DNA of 64,000 nucleotides, taken from NCBI RefSeq assembly GCF_000802425.1, contig NZ_JRUD01000003.1, forward strand, positions 62,001 through 126,000, written 5' to 3'. How positions within the stretch are numbered: position 1 is the stretch's first letter; every line of letters starts with the position of its first letter. The stretch is from Pseudomonas flexibilis. Lineage in GTDB: Bacteria > Pseudomonadota > Gammaproteobacteria > Pseudomonadales > Pseudomonadaceae. Positions 7,662 to 17,155 of the stretch are shown here, one piece after another. The position numbers were made by a program, and so were the translations under genes. Under the pieces are notes generated by a model, which did not search any database, was not told the DNA's origin, and was given only the letters and a program-made list of their open reading frames with translations.

Positions 7662-10388
7662 ATGACTGCGTTTACCTCGCCTGGTGGCACGCCTTCCGGC
7701 CGGGATATTCCGGAGCGGCACTTCTTCCGACCGCCGCTGCCGGCCGGTCACGCACCTCGTCCGCACCTGTGCGAGCGCCTGGAGCAGGGGCTCGAGGGTC
7801 GCCTGCTGCTGATCTGCGCGCCGGCGGGCTTCGGCAAGAGCTCCCTGGCCAGCGAATTCTGCGAGCGCCTGCCGTCCGGCTGGCGCACGCTCTGGCTTGG
7901 CCTGGGGCCTCGGGACGGCGACCCGGGGCGCTTCTTCGAGCGTTTTCTGGAAGGTCTGCGCAGGCATTATCCCGGCCTGTACGAGGAGGGCCTCGCCCTG
8001 CTGCGCATGCGCCAGCCACACCAGCCGTTCGCCTTCGAGGCCTGGCTGAGCGATCTGCTGGACGAACTGCAGGTACGCCTCGACGGTGAGGATCTGCTGC
8101 TGGTGCTGGACGATTACCATCTGGTGCAGGGGGCGGTGCTGGACAGCAGCCTGCAGTTCGTCCTGAACCACCTGCCGGCCGGCGTGCGCCTGCTGGTCAC
8201 CAGTCGCCAGCGGCCCGCCTGGCACCTGGCGCGCCTGCGCCTGCACCGCCAGTTGCTGGAGCTGCAGGTCCAGGACCTGCGCCTGAGCGCCGAGGAGGCC
8301 GGTGCGCTGGTGGCCGGGCAGGGCACCCAGTTGAGCGATGAAGAGCGCGACCTGCTGCTGCAGCGCTGCGAGGGCTGGGTGGCCGGCCTGCGGCTGTGGT
8401 TGCTGGCGCGTCAGGATGCGCCGCAAACGGAGGCCGCTCCGCTGTCCCCGGCGATCGCCGACGGGCTGATCCACGATTACCTGCTTGAAGAAGTGATCGA
8501 CCGCCAGCCTGCGGCCGTGCAGGCCTTCCTCTACCAGACCGCTTGCCTCGATCGCTTCTGCGCCGAGCTGTGCGACGCGTTGCGTGAAGAGCATGACAGC
8601 GCCGAGATTCTCGATCACCTCAAGGCCCATCAGGTCTTTCTGGTCCCCCTGGACGAGCAGGGCCGCTGGTTCCGCTATCACCATCTGTTCAGCGACCTGC
8701 TGCGCCGCCATCCGCCTGCCACGGGCGAGGTGTCGCGTGCCAGCCTGCACCTGCGCGCCTGTCGCTGGTACAGCCGGCAGAACGATCCGGTCGAGGCGGT
8801 CGAGCAGGCGTTGCGCGCCGGACGCAGCGATGTGGCCGCCGAGCTGGTGCAGAACCTGTCCGAAGAACAGCTGCTCGGCGAGCAGAACGTGGCCATGCTG
8901 TTGCGCTGGAAGCTGGAGCTGCCCGACAGCCTGCTCGGGCTTTCGCCACGGCTGATCCTGCTCTACGGCTGGGCCCTGGCCCTGGCCTGCCAACTGGACG
9001 CCGCCGAGGCACTGGCCGAACGGCTCGGACACTTCCTGCCGGCCGCCAGCGCGACTGAGCAGCGCTTGCTGCTGGCCCAATGGCAGGCCCTGAGCGGCAT
9101 GATCGCCCGCGGGCGCGGCGAGATCGCGCTGGCCGAGCGGCATTGCCGCGAAGCCCTGGTCGATCTGCCGGCCGAGCGCTTCGGACAGCGCTTCATGTGT
9201 ATTTCCACCCTGGCCAACCTGGCGGTGACGCGGGGTGTGCTGTGGCGCGCCCGTGACTTCAACCGCCAGGCGCTGGAGCTGGCCCAGCGCTACGGCAATC
9301 CGCTGTTCGAGGCGCTGGCCCATCACGATCGCGCGCGGGTGTTGCAGGCGCGTGGGGAAGTCCTGCGCGCGCTGGACGAGGTGCGCCTGGGCCTGGCGCG
9401 CCTGGGCGGTCTGGGCGCGCACAAGCCCTACGCGGTTCGCGCCCGGCTGACCCTGTACGAAGGCTACCTGCTGGCGCTGCGCCTTCAGCCGGAGCAGGCC
9501 CGCGAGCGGTTGCAGGCCGGTATCCGTGAAGCGCGGGCCTGCCGCGACGTGACCCTGGTGATCGGCTACAGCGTGCTGGCCACCCTGGCCGAGCAGGAGG
9601 GTGACATCGCCGAGGCTTTCCGTCTGCTCGCCGAAGCCGAGCGCACCCTGCACGCCTGGGATGTGCCGCCCATCTACTACCTGGCCCTGGTCACCCTGGT
9701 GAAATGCGAACTCTGGGCCGGCCAGGGGCAACTGCCCCTGGCCGAGCTGTGGCTGGCCCGGCTGAGTGACACCTACACCGGGGAGCAGCCGGCTGCGGCC
9801 CCGGAGCTGCTGCCCCAGTTGCCGCTGCACCTGGGGTTGCGCCGCGCCATCGTGGCCCGCCGGCGCTTCCAGACCGAGGACGCCGAGCGGCAGCTGCGCG
9901 ATCTGCAGCGCCAGGCGCGCCGGCGCGGTGCCCTGATGTTCGCCTGCTTTGCGGATATCCACCTGTGCCTGTTGCTGCTGGATCGGGGGCGCCTGGAAGA
10001 GGCGGGCGCCGTGCTGGTCAGCGGGCTGGAGTCCGGCCGGGGCGGCTGTCTGCTGGCATTCCTGCACCTGCTGCGTCGCCATCCACACTGGCTGCGCGCG
10101 CAGCTTGCCGAGCAGCCGGACGGTCCGCTGGCGAGCGATCTGCTGGCCCTGCTGCCGGCGTCGGCCAGCTCGGCCGACGCTGGCGGGGAGGCGGTGCCGC
10201 TGAGCGGTCGCGAGCTGGGCGTGCTGCGCCTGATCGCCCAGGGGTGTTCGAACCAGGAAATCAGCGAGCGGCTGTTCATCTCGCTGCACACGGTGAAGAC
10301 CCATGCGCGGCATATCAACGGCAAGCTGGGGGTGGAGCGGCGCACCCAGGCGGTGGCGCGGGCCAAGGCGCTGGGACTGCTGGACTGA
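7662..10388 (+). CDS. MalT-type LuxR-family transcriptional activator
   Basis: 908 aa, the size of MalT-like STAND regulators. The N-terminal ATPase has Walker A ICAPAGFGKSSLA (residues 51-63) and a Walker B-like LLLVLDDYH around 150. A long superhelical TPR-type middle (about 350-800) is the sensor/inducer region. The C-terminal LuxR helix-turn-helix starts at LSGRELGVLRLIAQG, with NQEISERLFISLHTVKTHA as the HTH. Such proteins oligomerise on ATP plus a small inducer and activate catabolic or quorum-linked genes. It is monocistronic and the ligand is unknown; no maltose genes lie nearby, so malT itself is not proposed. The SD before the ATG is weak. Confidence 0.9.
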   Translation: MTAFTSPGGTPSGRDIPERHFFRPPLPAGHAPRPHLCERLEQGLEGRLLLICAPAGFGKSSLASEFCERLPSGWRTLWLGLGPRDGDPGRFFERFLEGLRRHYPGLYEEGLALLRMRQPHQPFAFEAWLSDLLDELQVRLDGEDLLLVLDDYHLVQGAVLDSSLQFVLNHLPAGVRLLVTSRQRPAWHLARLRLHRQLLELQVQDLRLSAEEAGALVAGQGTQLSDEERDLLLQRCEGWVAGLRLWLLARQDAPQTEAAPLSPAIADGLIHDYLLEEVIDRQPAAVQAFLYQTACLDRFCAELCDALREEHDSAEILDHLKAHQVFLVPLDEQGRWFRYHHLFSDLLRRHPPATGEVSRASLHLRACRWYSRQNDPVEAVEQALRAGRSDVAAELVQNLSEEQLLGEQNVAMLLRWKLELPDSLLGLSPRLILLYGWALALACQLDAAEALAERLGHFLPAASATEQRLLLAQWQALSGMIARGRGEIALAERHCREALVDLPAERFGQRFMCISTLANLAVTRGVLWRARDFNRQALELAQRYGNPLFEALAHHDRARVLQARGEVLRALDEVRLGLARLGGLGAHKPYAVRARLTLYEGYLLALRLQPEQARERLQAGIREARACRDVTLVIGYSVLATLAEQEGDIAEAFRLLAEAERTLHAWDVPPIYYLALVTLVKCELWAGQGQLPLAELWLARLSDTYTGEQPAAAPELLPQLPLHLGLRRAIVARRRFQTEDAERQLRDLQRQARRRGALMFACFADIHLCLLLLDRGRLEEAGAVLVSGLESGRGGCLLAFLHLLRRHPHWLRAQLAEQPDGPLASDLLALLPASASSADAGGEAVPLSGRELGVLRLIAQGCSNQEISERLFISLHTVKTHARHINGKLGVERRTQAVARAKALGLLD

Positions 10389-10433
10389 GTGAGAGCCCTG
10401 CGCTCCGGCCGGTAAAGCGCCGATCGTCCTACG

Positions 10434-11252
10434 TCATGGCAGTGCTCCGGTCAGGATGGGTTCGGCGCCGGTCGATTTGGCGCGCATGTCGTCCTCGATG
10501 GCCAGCAGGGTCGGTTGCAGCGCATTGAGGCGGTCGCGCACCGCGGCCAGCGGATGTTCCCTCGCCAGGCTGTCCAGGCGCGCCAGGACCTCGGCGCGCG
10601 CCGGGGCCGGCAGGTGCACGAACAGCTCCGGCAACTGGCCGCTCAGCTCGCTGGCGTACTGCTCAAGCTCGGCGGCACCGAACTGCCGGGTCATGTCCAG
10701 GAAATCCAGGGCGCTGCGGGTCAGCTGGGCGGCGGCTTCCTTGGTGTCGCGCAGGCCCTGCAGGCGCACCGGGCTTCGTCGCTCCTCCTCCGACAGCGTC
10801 ATCCAGAACTCCACCGTCAGGGTGAACAGCACCGCCTGCTGGCGCAGCGAATGGCTCATCAGCCCCAGCGCCTCGCTGGCGTAGGGCTGCTGCGCGGCCT
10901 TGAAATCCAGGTACAGGCGCAGCAGTTCGCGCAGGTGTAGCAGGATGTCCCGCGCCTGCTCCTGACGCTGCTCCAGGGCCACGTAGATGTTCAGTTGCGG
11001 GCGGAAGTTCTCGGGATTGACCATGCGCTGGTAGAGCGGCCCGGTGAATTCGCCGCCGCGCCGGGGCAGGGCGTCGGCCTGGCTGCCCTGCACCTTGCGC
11101 AGGGTGTCCAGCAACTGGCGGTAGTCCTCGCTGCTCCAGGGGCGCTGGATGTCGGGGATCGGCTCGCCGAGAAAGTACAACTCCGTAGCGGCCAGCGGTC
11201 TCAGCACAAGCAGCAGCACCAGGGCGAGCAGGGCGTTATGGGGGCGCGGCAT
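10434..11252 (-). CDS. Secreted/periplasmic protein of unknown function
   Basis: 272 aa with a signal peptide (MPRPHNALLALVLLLVLRPL, cleaved about residue 22 before TELYFLGE). The mature part is almost entirely helical with repeated charged heptad-like stretches and no cysteine or metal motif. It converges with the LuxR regulator and diverges from the alpha/beta hydrolase at 11418, so the 165-bp gap 11253-11417 holds both promoters. I do not recognise the family. Start chosen at the ATG that opens the signal peptide. Confidence 0.75.
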   Translation of the reverse strand: MPRPHNALLALVLLLVLRPLAATELYFLGEPIPDIQRPWSSEDYRQLLDTLRKVQGSQADALPRRGGEFTGPLYQRMVNPENFRPQLNIYVALEQRQEQARDILLHLRELLRLYLDFKAAQQPYASEALGLMSHSLRQQAVLFTLTVEFWMTLSEEERRSPVRLQGLRDTKEAAAQLTRSALDFLDMTRQFGAAELEQYASELSGQLPELFVHLPAPARAEVLARLDSLAREHPLAAVRDRLNALQPTLLAIEDDMRAKSTGAEPILTGALP

Positions 11253-11417
11253 GGGGCAATCCGTGGCTCGTTTCCGACCGGGGCAGCTTATCCAGCCTGG
11301 CGCGCAGCGTCATCCCGTCCTTCGGTTGGGCTCATGGGTGTTTTTTTCCGTGCTGTGATGCCGATGGCACGGGTACACCGTGCCTTCCGTTCGCTGCCGG
11401 CTCACAAGGAGAATGCC

Positions 11418-12359
11418 ATGCCCGCTTCCAGTTCCACCCTGACGCCGCCCCTGGCCAGCGGCGTCGCCCGCCTGGGCTTCGGCGAGCTGCCCCTGCCCGC
11501 GCTCAAGGCCCGCTACGGCCACCCGGCCAGCGGTTCGCGTTATGTGGAGCTGGACGGCTTTGCGGTGCACTACCGCGATGAAGGCCACCCCGACCAGCCG
11601 GTGGTGGTGATGATGCACGGGGTGGTGGCTTCGCTGCATACCTGGGACGGCTGGGTGAAGGCCTTTTCGCGCCATTACCGGGTGATTCGCTTCGACCTGC
11701 CCTGTTTCGGTCTCACCGGTCCGGCGCCCGGCGGGTACTCCGAGGAGCGCATGCGCAAGGTGCTGGGGCTGTTGCTCGATCATCTGCGGGTCGAGCGGGC
11801 GACCCTGGTCGGCAACTCGCTGGGCGGCTACCTTGCCTGGAGCTACGCCCTGGAACAGCCCGAACGGGTGGATCGGCTGGTGCTGCTCGATCCGGTCGGC
11901 TACCCGATGCGAAGGATTCCCTGGATGATCGCCGCCGCCAGCCTGCCGGGCGCCACCTGGGCCATGCCGCTGTGGATGCCCCGCGCCTTGATCGCCCAGG
12001 GCGTGAAGGAAGTCTACGGGGATCGCAGCCGTATCCAGCCGGGCGTGCCCGATCGCTATTACGAGCTGACTCGCCGGCCCGGCAATCGCCGCGCCATGAT
12101 GGAGATCTTCCGCCTGCTGGTGCGCCTGAACCGCAGCCGCAAGGACACCGCCGAGCGGGTGGCGCGCATCGGTGTGCCGACCCTGCTCATGTGGGGCGAC
12201 CGGGACCGCTGGATCGCGCCGGAGCAGGTGGCCCTGTGGAAGCGCGACCTGCCGGGTGTGCAGGTGAAGGTGTATGCCGGCGTGGGGCATGTGCCGATGG
12301 AGGAAATCCCCGAACGCAGCGCCCTGGATGCGCTGAATTTCCTCGGCGCGAAGCGCTAG
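11418..12359 (+). CDS. Alpha/beta-fold hydrolase
   Basis: 313 aa. The oxyanion region is VVMMHGVVASLHTW, the nucleophile elbow is LVGNSLGGYLAW (Ser in G-N-S-L-G), the acid is probably in MWGDRDRWI, and the catalytic His is in GVGHVPMEEIP. This is a complete Ser-Asp-His triad of the haloperoxidase/esterase type. AAGGAG at 11406-11411 precedes the ATG by 6 bp and selects this start over the much longer open frame beginning near 10995. No signal peptide, so cytoplasmic. Substrate unknown. Confidence 0.88.
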   Translation: MPASSSTLTPPLASGVARLGFGELPLPALKARYGHPASGSRYVELDGFAVHYRDEGHPDQPVVVMMHGVVASLHTWDGWVKAFSRHYRVIRFDLPCFGLTGPAPGGYSEERMRKVLGLLLDHLRVERATLVGNSLGGYLAWSYALEQPERVDRLVLLDPVGYPMRRIPWMIAAASLPGATWAMPLWMPRALIAQGVKEVYGDRSRIQPGVPDRYYELTRRPGNRRAMMEIFRLLVRLNRSRKDTAERVARIGVPTLLMWGDRDRWIAPEQVALWKRDLPGVQVKVYAGVGHVPMEEIPERSALDALNFLGAKR

Positions 12360-12451
12360 GGCGCTGGCCGCTGTGGGGCCGGGGACCTCGGCATCTGCCG
12401 AAACTCCGTCTGCCGGCGTAAACCTGGTGGCCTCGACCAGCCCTGCGGCGG

Positions 12452-13444
12452 TCACGACTGGCGAAACCGCACCAGCCGGCGCAGCAGCGGTCGGCCGGCC
12501 AGGTGCAGGAACAGCGGGGCGCCGGCGATCAGGTAGAAGTAATAGGTGACGCCCCGCCAGATGATGATTGCCGCCGCCGCGCTGGACTTGCCCACCAGCG
12601 GAGCGAGCAGCGCCACCGAGGCCAGTTCGGCGCTGCCGGCGCCGCCAGGTAGCAGGCTCAGCTGGCCGGCGCCCAGCGCCAGCACCTGGACCAGCACCGT
12701 CCAGGCCCAGGGCAGCGTGCTGCCCAGGCCCTGCAGGGTCAGGTAGAGCACGCTGTAGCGCAGCAGCCAGTGCAACGCGGTGAGCACGAACACCCCCAGC
12801 AGCACCCGGCGCGGCAGTCGCAGGCTGTCCTGCAGCGCATTGCGAAAGCCCAGTACCTTGCGCCCCCAGTGCACGCGCCGCCGCCAGGGCACGCCCAGTC
12901 GCGCCAGCAGATGGCCAAAGATGCGCAAGAGGCGGCGGTGGTTCCAGGCCAGCAGGAAGGCCAGTGTCAGCCCGCTGATCAACAGGAGCAGGCTGGCACC
13001 GAGCATCCAGCCCAGGCGCGAGCTCAGCGCGTTGAACAGCGCATAGCAGAGGATGCCCAGCAGCGCGCAGGCGAACACCAGCAGATCGCCCAGTTGTTCG
13101 ACGGTGAAGATCGCCGTGCCCTGGGCCGGCCGCAGGCCGTGGCGCATCAGCAGCGCCATCAGGGTCAACGGGCCGCCGGCGCCGGCCGGCGTGGCGCAGA
13201 TGGCGAACTCCGTGGCCATCACCACGCCCAGCGCACGGCCCTGGCCCATCGGCCGACCGACCAGCAGCAGGCGCAGGCGCAGCGCGTTGAGATTCCAGCC
13301 CACGAGGATCATGCCCAGCATCGCCAGCAACAGCCCCGGGGGAAAGGTGCGCAGGCGCTCCCACAGCCCGCTGCCGCCCAGCAGCAGAGGCACCAGCGCG
13401 GCGGCCAGCAGTGCACAGGCCAGGAGCCAGAGTCCGCGCTTCAT
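12452..13444 (-). CDS. Flippase-like integral membrane protein (LPG synthase TM-region / UPF0104 family)
   Basis: 330 aa with about eight hydrophobic helices. The first, LWLLACALLAAALVPLLLGG, begins near residue 4, and later signatures include TEFAICATPAGAGGP and QLSLLPGGAGSAELA. These GG-rich motifs are typical of the family that includes AglD and the membrane part of MprF, thought to move or attach lipid-linked groups. The ATG at 13444 overlaps the stop of the DUF2334 gene (ATGA), so it is the last gene of the glycosyltransferase-deacetylase-flippase operon. It probably acts in the inner membrane on the glycolipid made by its partners; this is inference from context. Confidence 0.8.
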   Translation of the reverse strand: MKRGLWLLACALLAAALVPLLLGGSGLWERLRTFPPGLLLAMLGMILVGWNLNALRLRLLLVGRPMGQGRALGVVMATEFAICATPAGAGGPLTLMALLMRHGLRPAQGTAIFTVEQLGDLLVFACALLGILCYALFNALSSRLGWMLGASLLLLISGLTLAFLLAWNHRRLLRIFGHLLARLGVPWRRRVHWGRKVLGFRNALQDSLRLPRRVLLGVFVLTALHWLLRYSVLYLTLQGLGSTLPWAWTVLVQVLALGAGQLSLLPGGAGSAELASVALLAPLVGKSSAAAAIIIWRGVTYYFYLIAGAPLFLHLAGRPLLRRLVRFRQS

Positions 13445-14199
13445 GCGGCCGCTCGCTGCGTCCTGCAATGCTCCAGCCAGGCCGCCTTGGTCAGGGGGAT
13501 GCGGCCGCTGTCGAGCAGACGGCGCACGGTGGCCAGCCAGAAGGCCCGCCCGCTGGGGTGGCGCAGATCCTCCGGATGCAGCGCCAGACGCAACACCGGC
13601 GCCTGCTGGTAGCGCCGCAACTGGGCTGCGCACCAGGCCTGGGACAGGCCGCGCCGCCAGGCACTGCGACTGGTCCACACCAGCGTCGGCGCAGGCAGCG
13701 CGGTGAAGTTGGGCAGCAGCAGCAGGCTGCGTGGATCACTGGTATAGCGCAGCCCGCTGCGGGCCAGGGCGCGCCGCGTGCCGGCGCTCATCAGCCAGGC
13801 CGGGGCGACGAACCCCTGCAGCGGCCAGCCGAGGCGCTTAAACAGCTCGACGCCTCGGGCCAGGCGCTCGCCGGCGCGCTGTTCATCGAGACGGAAGAAC
13901 TCGCCCTCGCGGGTGTAGACGCGGCGCATGAACCAGTCGCGCGGATCGCGCGGCGGCGGTTCGTCGTCGCAGTGATGGAAGCCATGCAGGATCAGCTCGT
14001 CGCCCCGCGCCAGGCGCTGTTCGAGGATGTTGCGCAGCGGACTCGCCTGCAGGGGGTGGCGATGGTGGAAGTTGGGCACCACCAGCCAGCTCAGGGGCAG
14101 CGGACCGAGCTGGTCGAGCGCCTCCACGAACGGCCGGTACTGCGGCCAGCCGGGTGGCGCCACGTCATGCAGGACGATCAGCAGGTGCCGCTCAGCCAT
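13441..14199 (-). CDS. DUF2334 polysaccharide-deacetylase-like protein
   Basis: 252 aa. The opening [16 protein letters not shown] gives the His-Asp metal site of NodB-like deacetylases, [13 protein letters not shown] supplies the H-x3-H-type metal ligands, and [10 protein letters not shown] is the family loop holding the catalytic region. It has no signal peptide and is therefore cytoplasmic or on the inner face. It overlaps the upstream glycosyltransferase by 8 bp and the downstream flippase-like gene by 4 bp: a tightly coupled three-gene operon. Likely role: deacetylation of an N-acetylated sugar on a lipid. Family assignment good, substrate inferred. Confidence 0.82.
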   Translation of the reverse strand: MAERHLLIVLHDVAPPGWPQYRPFVEALDQLGPLPLSWLVVPNFHHRHPLQASPLRNILEQRLARGDELILHGFHHCDDEPPPRDPRDWFMRRVYTREGEFFRLDEQRAGERLARGVELFKRLGWPLQGFVAPAWLMSAGTRRALARSGLRYTSDPRSLLLLPNFTALPAPTLVWTSRSAWRRGLSQAWCAAQLRRYQQAPVLRLALHPEDLRHPSGRAFWLATVRRLLDSGRIPLTKAAWLEHCRTQRAAA

Positions 14200-15307
14200 G
14201 CACCACCGCCGGCAGTTCTGTAACGCCCAGCACGGCGCGGTAATGGCCCAGCAGGCCGGCGACCACCGTGTCCCAGGAATAGTGACGCTCCACATGCCGG
14301 CGGGCCTGGCTGCCCAGTTGCCGGGGATCGCCTTCGAACAGCATCCGCACGGCCTGGGCCATGGAGGCGCCGTCGTTGGGCCGGCACAGCTGCCCGCAGT
14401 GCGGGGGTACGATCTCGGCCAGCGCCCCGGCGCGCACCGCTACCACCGGGATGCCGCTGGCCATGGCCTCCAGCACCACCAGGCCGAAGGTTTCCTGGTT
14501 GCCGGCGTGCAGCAGCGCGTCGCTGCTGGCCATCAGCCGCGCCACCTCGGTGGCGGGGCAGAAGTGGTTGATCACCGTGACATTGGCCGGCACCCGGGTG
14601 GGCATGCCGGAGCCGACCAGCAGCAGGTGGAAGGGATGCCCCAGGCGTTGTGCGCAGTCCAGCAACACCGGCAGGCGTTTTTCCCGCGAGCCGCGCCCGG
14701 CGAAGATCAGCAGCCGGGTCGCGTCGTCCAGGCCCAGCTGGCGTCGCAGGCCCTCGTCACGGTGGCGCGGGTGGAAGGTGTCCAGGTCGACGCCCAGCGG
14801 CTGCACGTGAACCTGCGTCACGCCCAGCCGCCGAAGTTTGTCGGCCATCACCTGGCTGGGCGCCAGCACGCGTTCGAAATTGCCATACAGGCGGGCGATA
14901 TAGGCGTCCAGGTTGGTGTCCAGCCAGGGGCCGATGCGGTTGCGCACCAGACGCGGCAGGTCCGAGTGATAGAAGCCGATCACCGGCACGTCCAGGCGCC
15001 GACCGGCGTCCAGCGCCGCCCAGGCGGTCAGGTAGGGGTCGCCGACCTCGATCAGGTCCGGCTGCAGCGCGCGCAGCAGGTTACGCCACGGCGTGCGGCG
15101 TATGGGAAAGCGGTAGCCCCGGGCGAAGGGCAGCGGCGGGGTGGGGATGCGGTAGATGCCGTCGTGCTGGCTGTAGCTGTCGCCCGGAATCAGCAGGCTG
15201 TGCTGCACGCCGGGGTAGGCGCACAGGCGGCGGTGCTTGGCGTCCAGATAGGTGCGTACTCCGCCGCTGGCCGGCGCGTAGAACATCGTCATGTCAGCGA
15301 TATGCAC
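14192..15307 (-). CDS. Family GT4 glycosyltransferase, first gene of the Pho-linked envelope operon
   Basis: 371 aa. The N-terminal acceptor loop [15 protein letters not shown] and the C-terminal nucleotide-sugar site with the E-x7-E motif [11 protein letters not shown] are those of GT4 retaining enzymes. [10 protein letters not shown] is the diphosphate-binding region. Start is GTG at 15307: a perfect GGAGGAA Shine-Dalgarno lies 5 bp upstream on the minus strand, and the first residues [10 protein letters not shown] are typical; an ATG at 15292 lacks such a site. It diverges from olsB across a 219-bp gap with a Pho box. Likely makes a glycolipid or lipid-linked sugar later modified by the two downstream genes. 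Confidence 0.85.
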   Translation of the reverse strand: MHIADMTMFYAPASGGVRTYLDAKHRRLCAYPGVQHSLLIPGDSYSQHDGIYRIPTPPLPFARGYRFPIRRTPWRNLLRALQPDLIEVGDPYLTAWAALDAGRRLDVPVIGFYHSDLPRLVRNRIGPWLDTNLDAYIARLYGNFERVLAPSQVMADKLRRLGVTQVHVQPLGVDLDTFHPRHRDEGLRRQLGLDDATRLLIFAGRGSREKRLPVLLDCAQRLGHPFHLLLVGSGMPTRVPANVTVINHFCPATEVARLMASSDALLHAGNQETFGLVVLEAMASGIPVVAVRAGALAEIVPPHCGQLCRPNDGASMAQAVRMLFEGDPRQLGSQARRHVERHYSWDTVVAGLLGHYRAVLGVTELPAVVHG

Positions 15308-15418
15308 AGCATTCCTCCGTTGCGATCCGCTTCGATTGACCGTGCCGGACAGCGGGTGTTCGAAGGCTCTCTTCCTTCAAGACCGAAGCTTAGACGCGAA
15401 CCTCGCACCCTTCGGGCT

Positions 15419-15474
15419 TTGTCACGCCGCCGTCATGCCGCTGTCACCGCCCCGACACCGGCCCTCCCTAGCAT
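15419..15474 (+). promoter_or_regulatory. PhoB-dependent promoter of olsBA with four 11-bp-spaced half-sites
   Basis: TTGTCAC (15419), CCGTCAT (15430), CTGTCAC (15441) and a weaker CCGACAC (15452) are spaced exactly 11 bp apart, each separated by 4 bp. This is the tandem-repeat structure of PhoB sites. A -10-like TAGCAT (15469-15474) follows the last half-site after 10 bp. Phosphate-starvation control of olsBA is established in pseudomonads. The same box could also serve the divergent glycosyltransferase operon. The remainder of the 219-bp gap (15308-15526) shows nothing else. Confidence 0.8.
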
Positions 15475-15526
15475 CGCCCTTGCCCACACTGCCCGACCGG
15501 CGGAGAAGCCGGCCAAGGAGACAAGC

Positions 15527-16264
15527 ATGTTGCGTTCCCCCAGCCGCCTGCAGGCCGTGCGCCTGAGCGGTGACGATCAGCTGCGCGAAGCCCAGGCCCT
15601 GCGTTATCGCGTGTTCAGCCAGGCCTTCGAGGCCCACCTGCCGGGTGCCGACGAGGGGCTGGATCGCGACGATTACGATCCCCACTGCCTGCACATCGGT
15701 GTGCGCGACCTGGACAGCGGTGCGCTGGTGGCCACCACCCGCCTGCTCGACCACCAGGCGGCGCGCGGCCTGGGGCGCTTCTACAGCGAAGGGGAATTCC
15801 GCCTGCGCGGTCCGGCGCTGAGCCAGGGGCCGCTGCTGGAGATCGGCCGCACCTGCGTGGATGCCGCCTATCGCAACGGCGCGACCATCGGCGTGCTGTG
15901 GAGCGAACTGGCGGAAATCCTCAACGAGGGCGGCTACCGCTACCTGATGGGCTGCGCCAGCATCCCGATGCGCGACGGCGGCATCCAGGCGCGTGCGGTG
16001 ATGCAGCGCCTGCGCGACAGCTACCTGTGCCACGAGCACCTGCGCGCCGAACCGCTCAATCCGCTGCCGGCGCTGGACATGGCGCTGCCCGACAACCTGG
16101 TGGCCGAGTTGCCGCCGCTGCTCAAGGCCTACCTGCGCCTGGGCGCGAAGATCTGTGGCGAGCCCTGCTGGGACCCGGACTTTCAGGTCGCCGACCTGTT
16201 CATCCTGCTGCGCCGCGAAGACCTCTGCCCGCGCTACGCCCGACACTTCAAGGCCGCGGTATGA
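15527..16264 (+). CDS. olsB: L-ornithine N-alpha-acyltransferase OlsB
   Basis: 245 aa, GNAT-like fold of the OlsB/PlsC-associated family. [15 protein letters not shown] is the typical acyl-ACP/ornithine entry segment, with [14 protein letters not shown] and [14 protein letters not shown] as further signatures. It transfers a 3-hydroxyacyl group from ACP to ornithine, the first step of ornithine-lipid synthesis. AAGGAG (15515-15520) precedes the ATG by 6 bp. The stop overlaps the olsA start (ATGA). A Pho-box promoter lies 53-108 bp upstream, so expression should rise when phosphate is short and phospholipids are replaced. Confidence 0.93.
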   Translation: MLRSPSRLQAVRLSGDDQLREAQALRYRVFSQAFEAHLPGADEGLDRDDYDPHCLHIGVRDLDSGALVATTRLLDHQAARGLGRFYSEGEFRLRGPALSQGPLLEIGRTCVDAAYRNGATIGVLWSELAEILNEGGYRYLMGCASIPMRDGGIQARAVMQRLRDSYLCHEHLRAEPLNPLPALDMALPDNLVAELPPLLKAYLRLGAKICGEPCWDPDFQVADLFILLRREDLCPRYARHFKAAV

Positions 16265-17073
16265 GGCGGCTGCGGCTGGCCTGGCGCCTGCCGCGCCTGG
16301 TCGCGGTGCTGTTGCTGGGTGTGCTGTTCTCCCTGCTGCTGGCGCTGGTCGAGCCGCTGTGGCGCGGCGATCGCCTGGCCCTGCGTCTGCGCCTGACCCG
16401 GCGTTTCCACGCCGCGCTGGCGGCGGCCCTGCCGTTTCGCGTCACGCTGATCGGCGAGGTGCCGCATGAGCCACGGTTGTGGGTCGGCAACCATGTGTCC
16501 TGGACCGATATCCCGCTGCTCGGCCAGCTGCTGCCACTGGCCTTCCTGGCCAAGGCGGAAGTGCGCGGCTGGCCGCTGCTCGGCTGGCTGGCCGAGCAGG
16601 GCGGCACGCTGTTCATTCGTCGGGGCAACGGCGACGGCGCGAAAGTAGCCGAGCAACTCGCCGAGCGCCTGGGCCGACCCGGCGCGCTGGCGCTGTTCCC
16701 GGAAGGCACCAGCACGGACGGCACGCAGGTGCGTACCTTTCACGGTCGCCTGCTGGGCAGTGCCACGCAGGCCGGTGTGCCGCTGCAGCCGGTGGCCATT
16801 CGTTATCTGCGTGGCGGGCGCATCGACCCTCTGGCGCCGTTCATCGGCGACGATGAGCTGCCCGGCCACCTGCTGCGCCTGCTCGGCGCCGAAGTGGCTG
16901 AGGTGCATATCCATCTGCTGCCGCCTATTGACAGTCGCGGCAGGAGCCGGGACGAGCTGGCGCGGCTGAGCCGGCAGGCAGTGGCCGAAGCGTTGGGGCT
17001 GAGGGTGCCACCCTCTCCCCCGGCCCCTCTCCCGTCGAGGGAGAGGGGAGACGGTGCATGCAGGCCGGCGTAG
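16261..17073 (+). CDS. olsA: Lyso-ornithine lipid O-acyltransferase OlsA
   Basis: 270 aa. One N-terminal membrane anchor ([20 protein letters not shown]), then the PlsC-type motifs [11 protein letters not shown] (H-x4-D), LFIRRGN and FPEGTST. It acylates lyso-ornithine lipid on the cytoplasmic face to give ornithine lipid. ATG overlaps the olsB stop. The true family domain ends around residue 250 ([10 protein letters not shown]); the last ~20 residues ([16 protein letters not shown]...) are encoded by an inverted-repeat element, so the natural stop appears to have been lost to a repeat insertion. Catalysis is probably unaffected. Confidence 0.93.
   Translation: MRRLRLAWRLPRLVAVLLLGVLFSLLLALVEPLWRGDRLALRLRLTRRFHAALAAALPFRVTLIGEVPHEPRLWVGNHVSWTDIPLLGQLLPLAFLAKAEVRGWPLLGWLAEQGGTLFIRRGNGDGAKVAEQLAERLGRPGALALFPEGTSTDGTQVRTFHGRLLGSATQAGVPLQPVAIRYLRGGRIDPLAPFIGDDELPGHLLRLLGAEVAEVHIHLLPPIDSRGRSRDELARLSRQAVAEALGLRVPPSPPAPLPSRERGDGACRPA
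17024..17048. repeat. Inverted repeat (CCCCTCTCCC hairpin) inside the olsA 3' end
   Basis: CCCCTCTCCC-GTCGA-GGGAGAGGGG is a perfect 10-bp stem with a 5-nt loop. Elements of this type are common as intergenic repeats in pseudomonads and relatives. Here it lies inside the coding frame of olsA and encodes its last residues. Confidence 0.8.
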
Positions 17074-17155
17074 GGTGGGCAACGTTGTTCTTGCCCACCA
17101 TGGCGGTGGCCGCGGGTTCTGTCTGGCGGCCAGGAAGGCGCTGACTGCCCTACGC
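17069..17155. repeat. CGTAGGGTGG repeat, degenerate copy
   Basis: CGTAGGGTGGGCAAC (17069-17083) matches the left end of the element at 17798-17886. A matching CTGCCCTACG lies at 17147-17156, spanning the stop codon of acpH. The gap between olsA and acpH is essentially this element. Confidence 0.6.

Noticed and set aside
7602-10313. 903-codon open frame antisense to the LuxR regulator
   Set aside because: Gln/Ala-rich shadow; the MalT-type protein on the plus strand has clear ATPase and HTH motifs.
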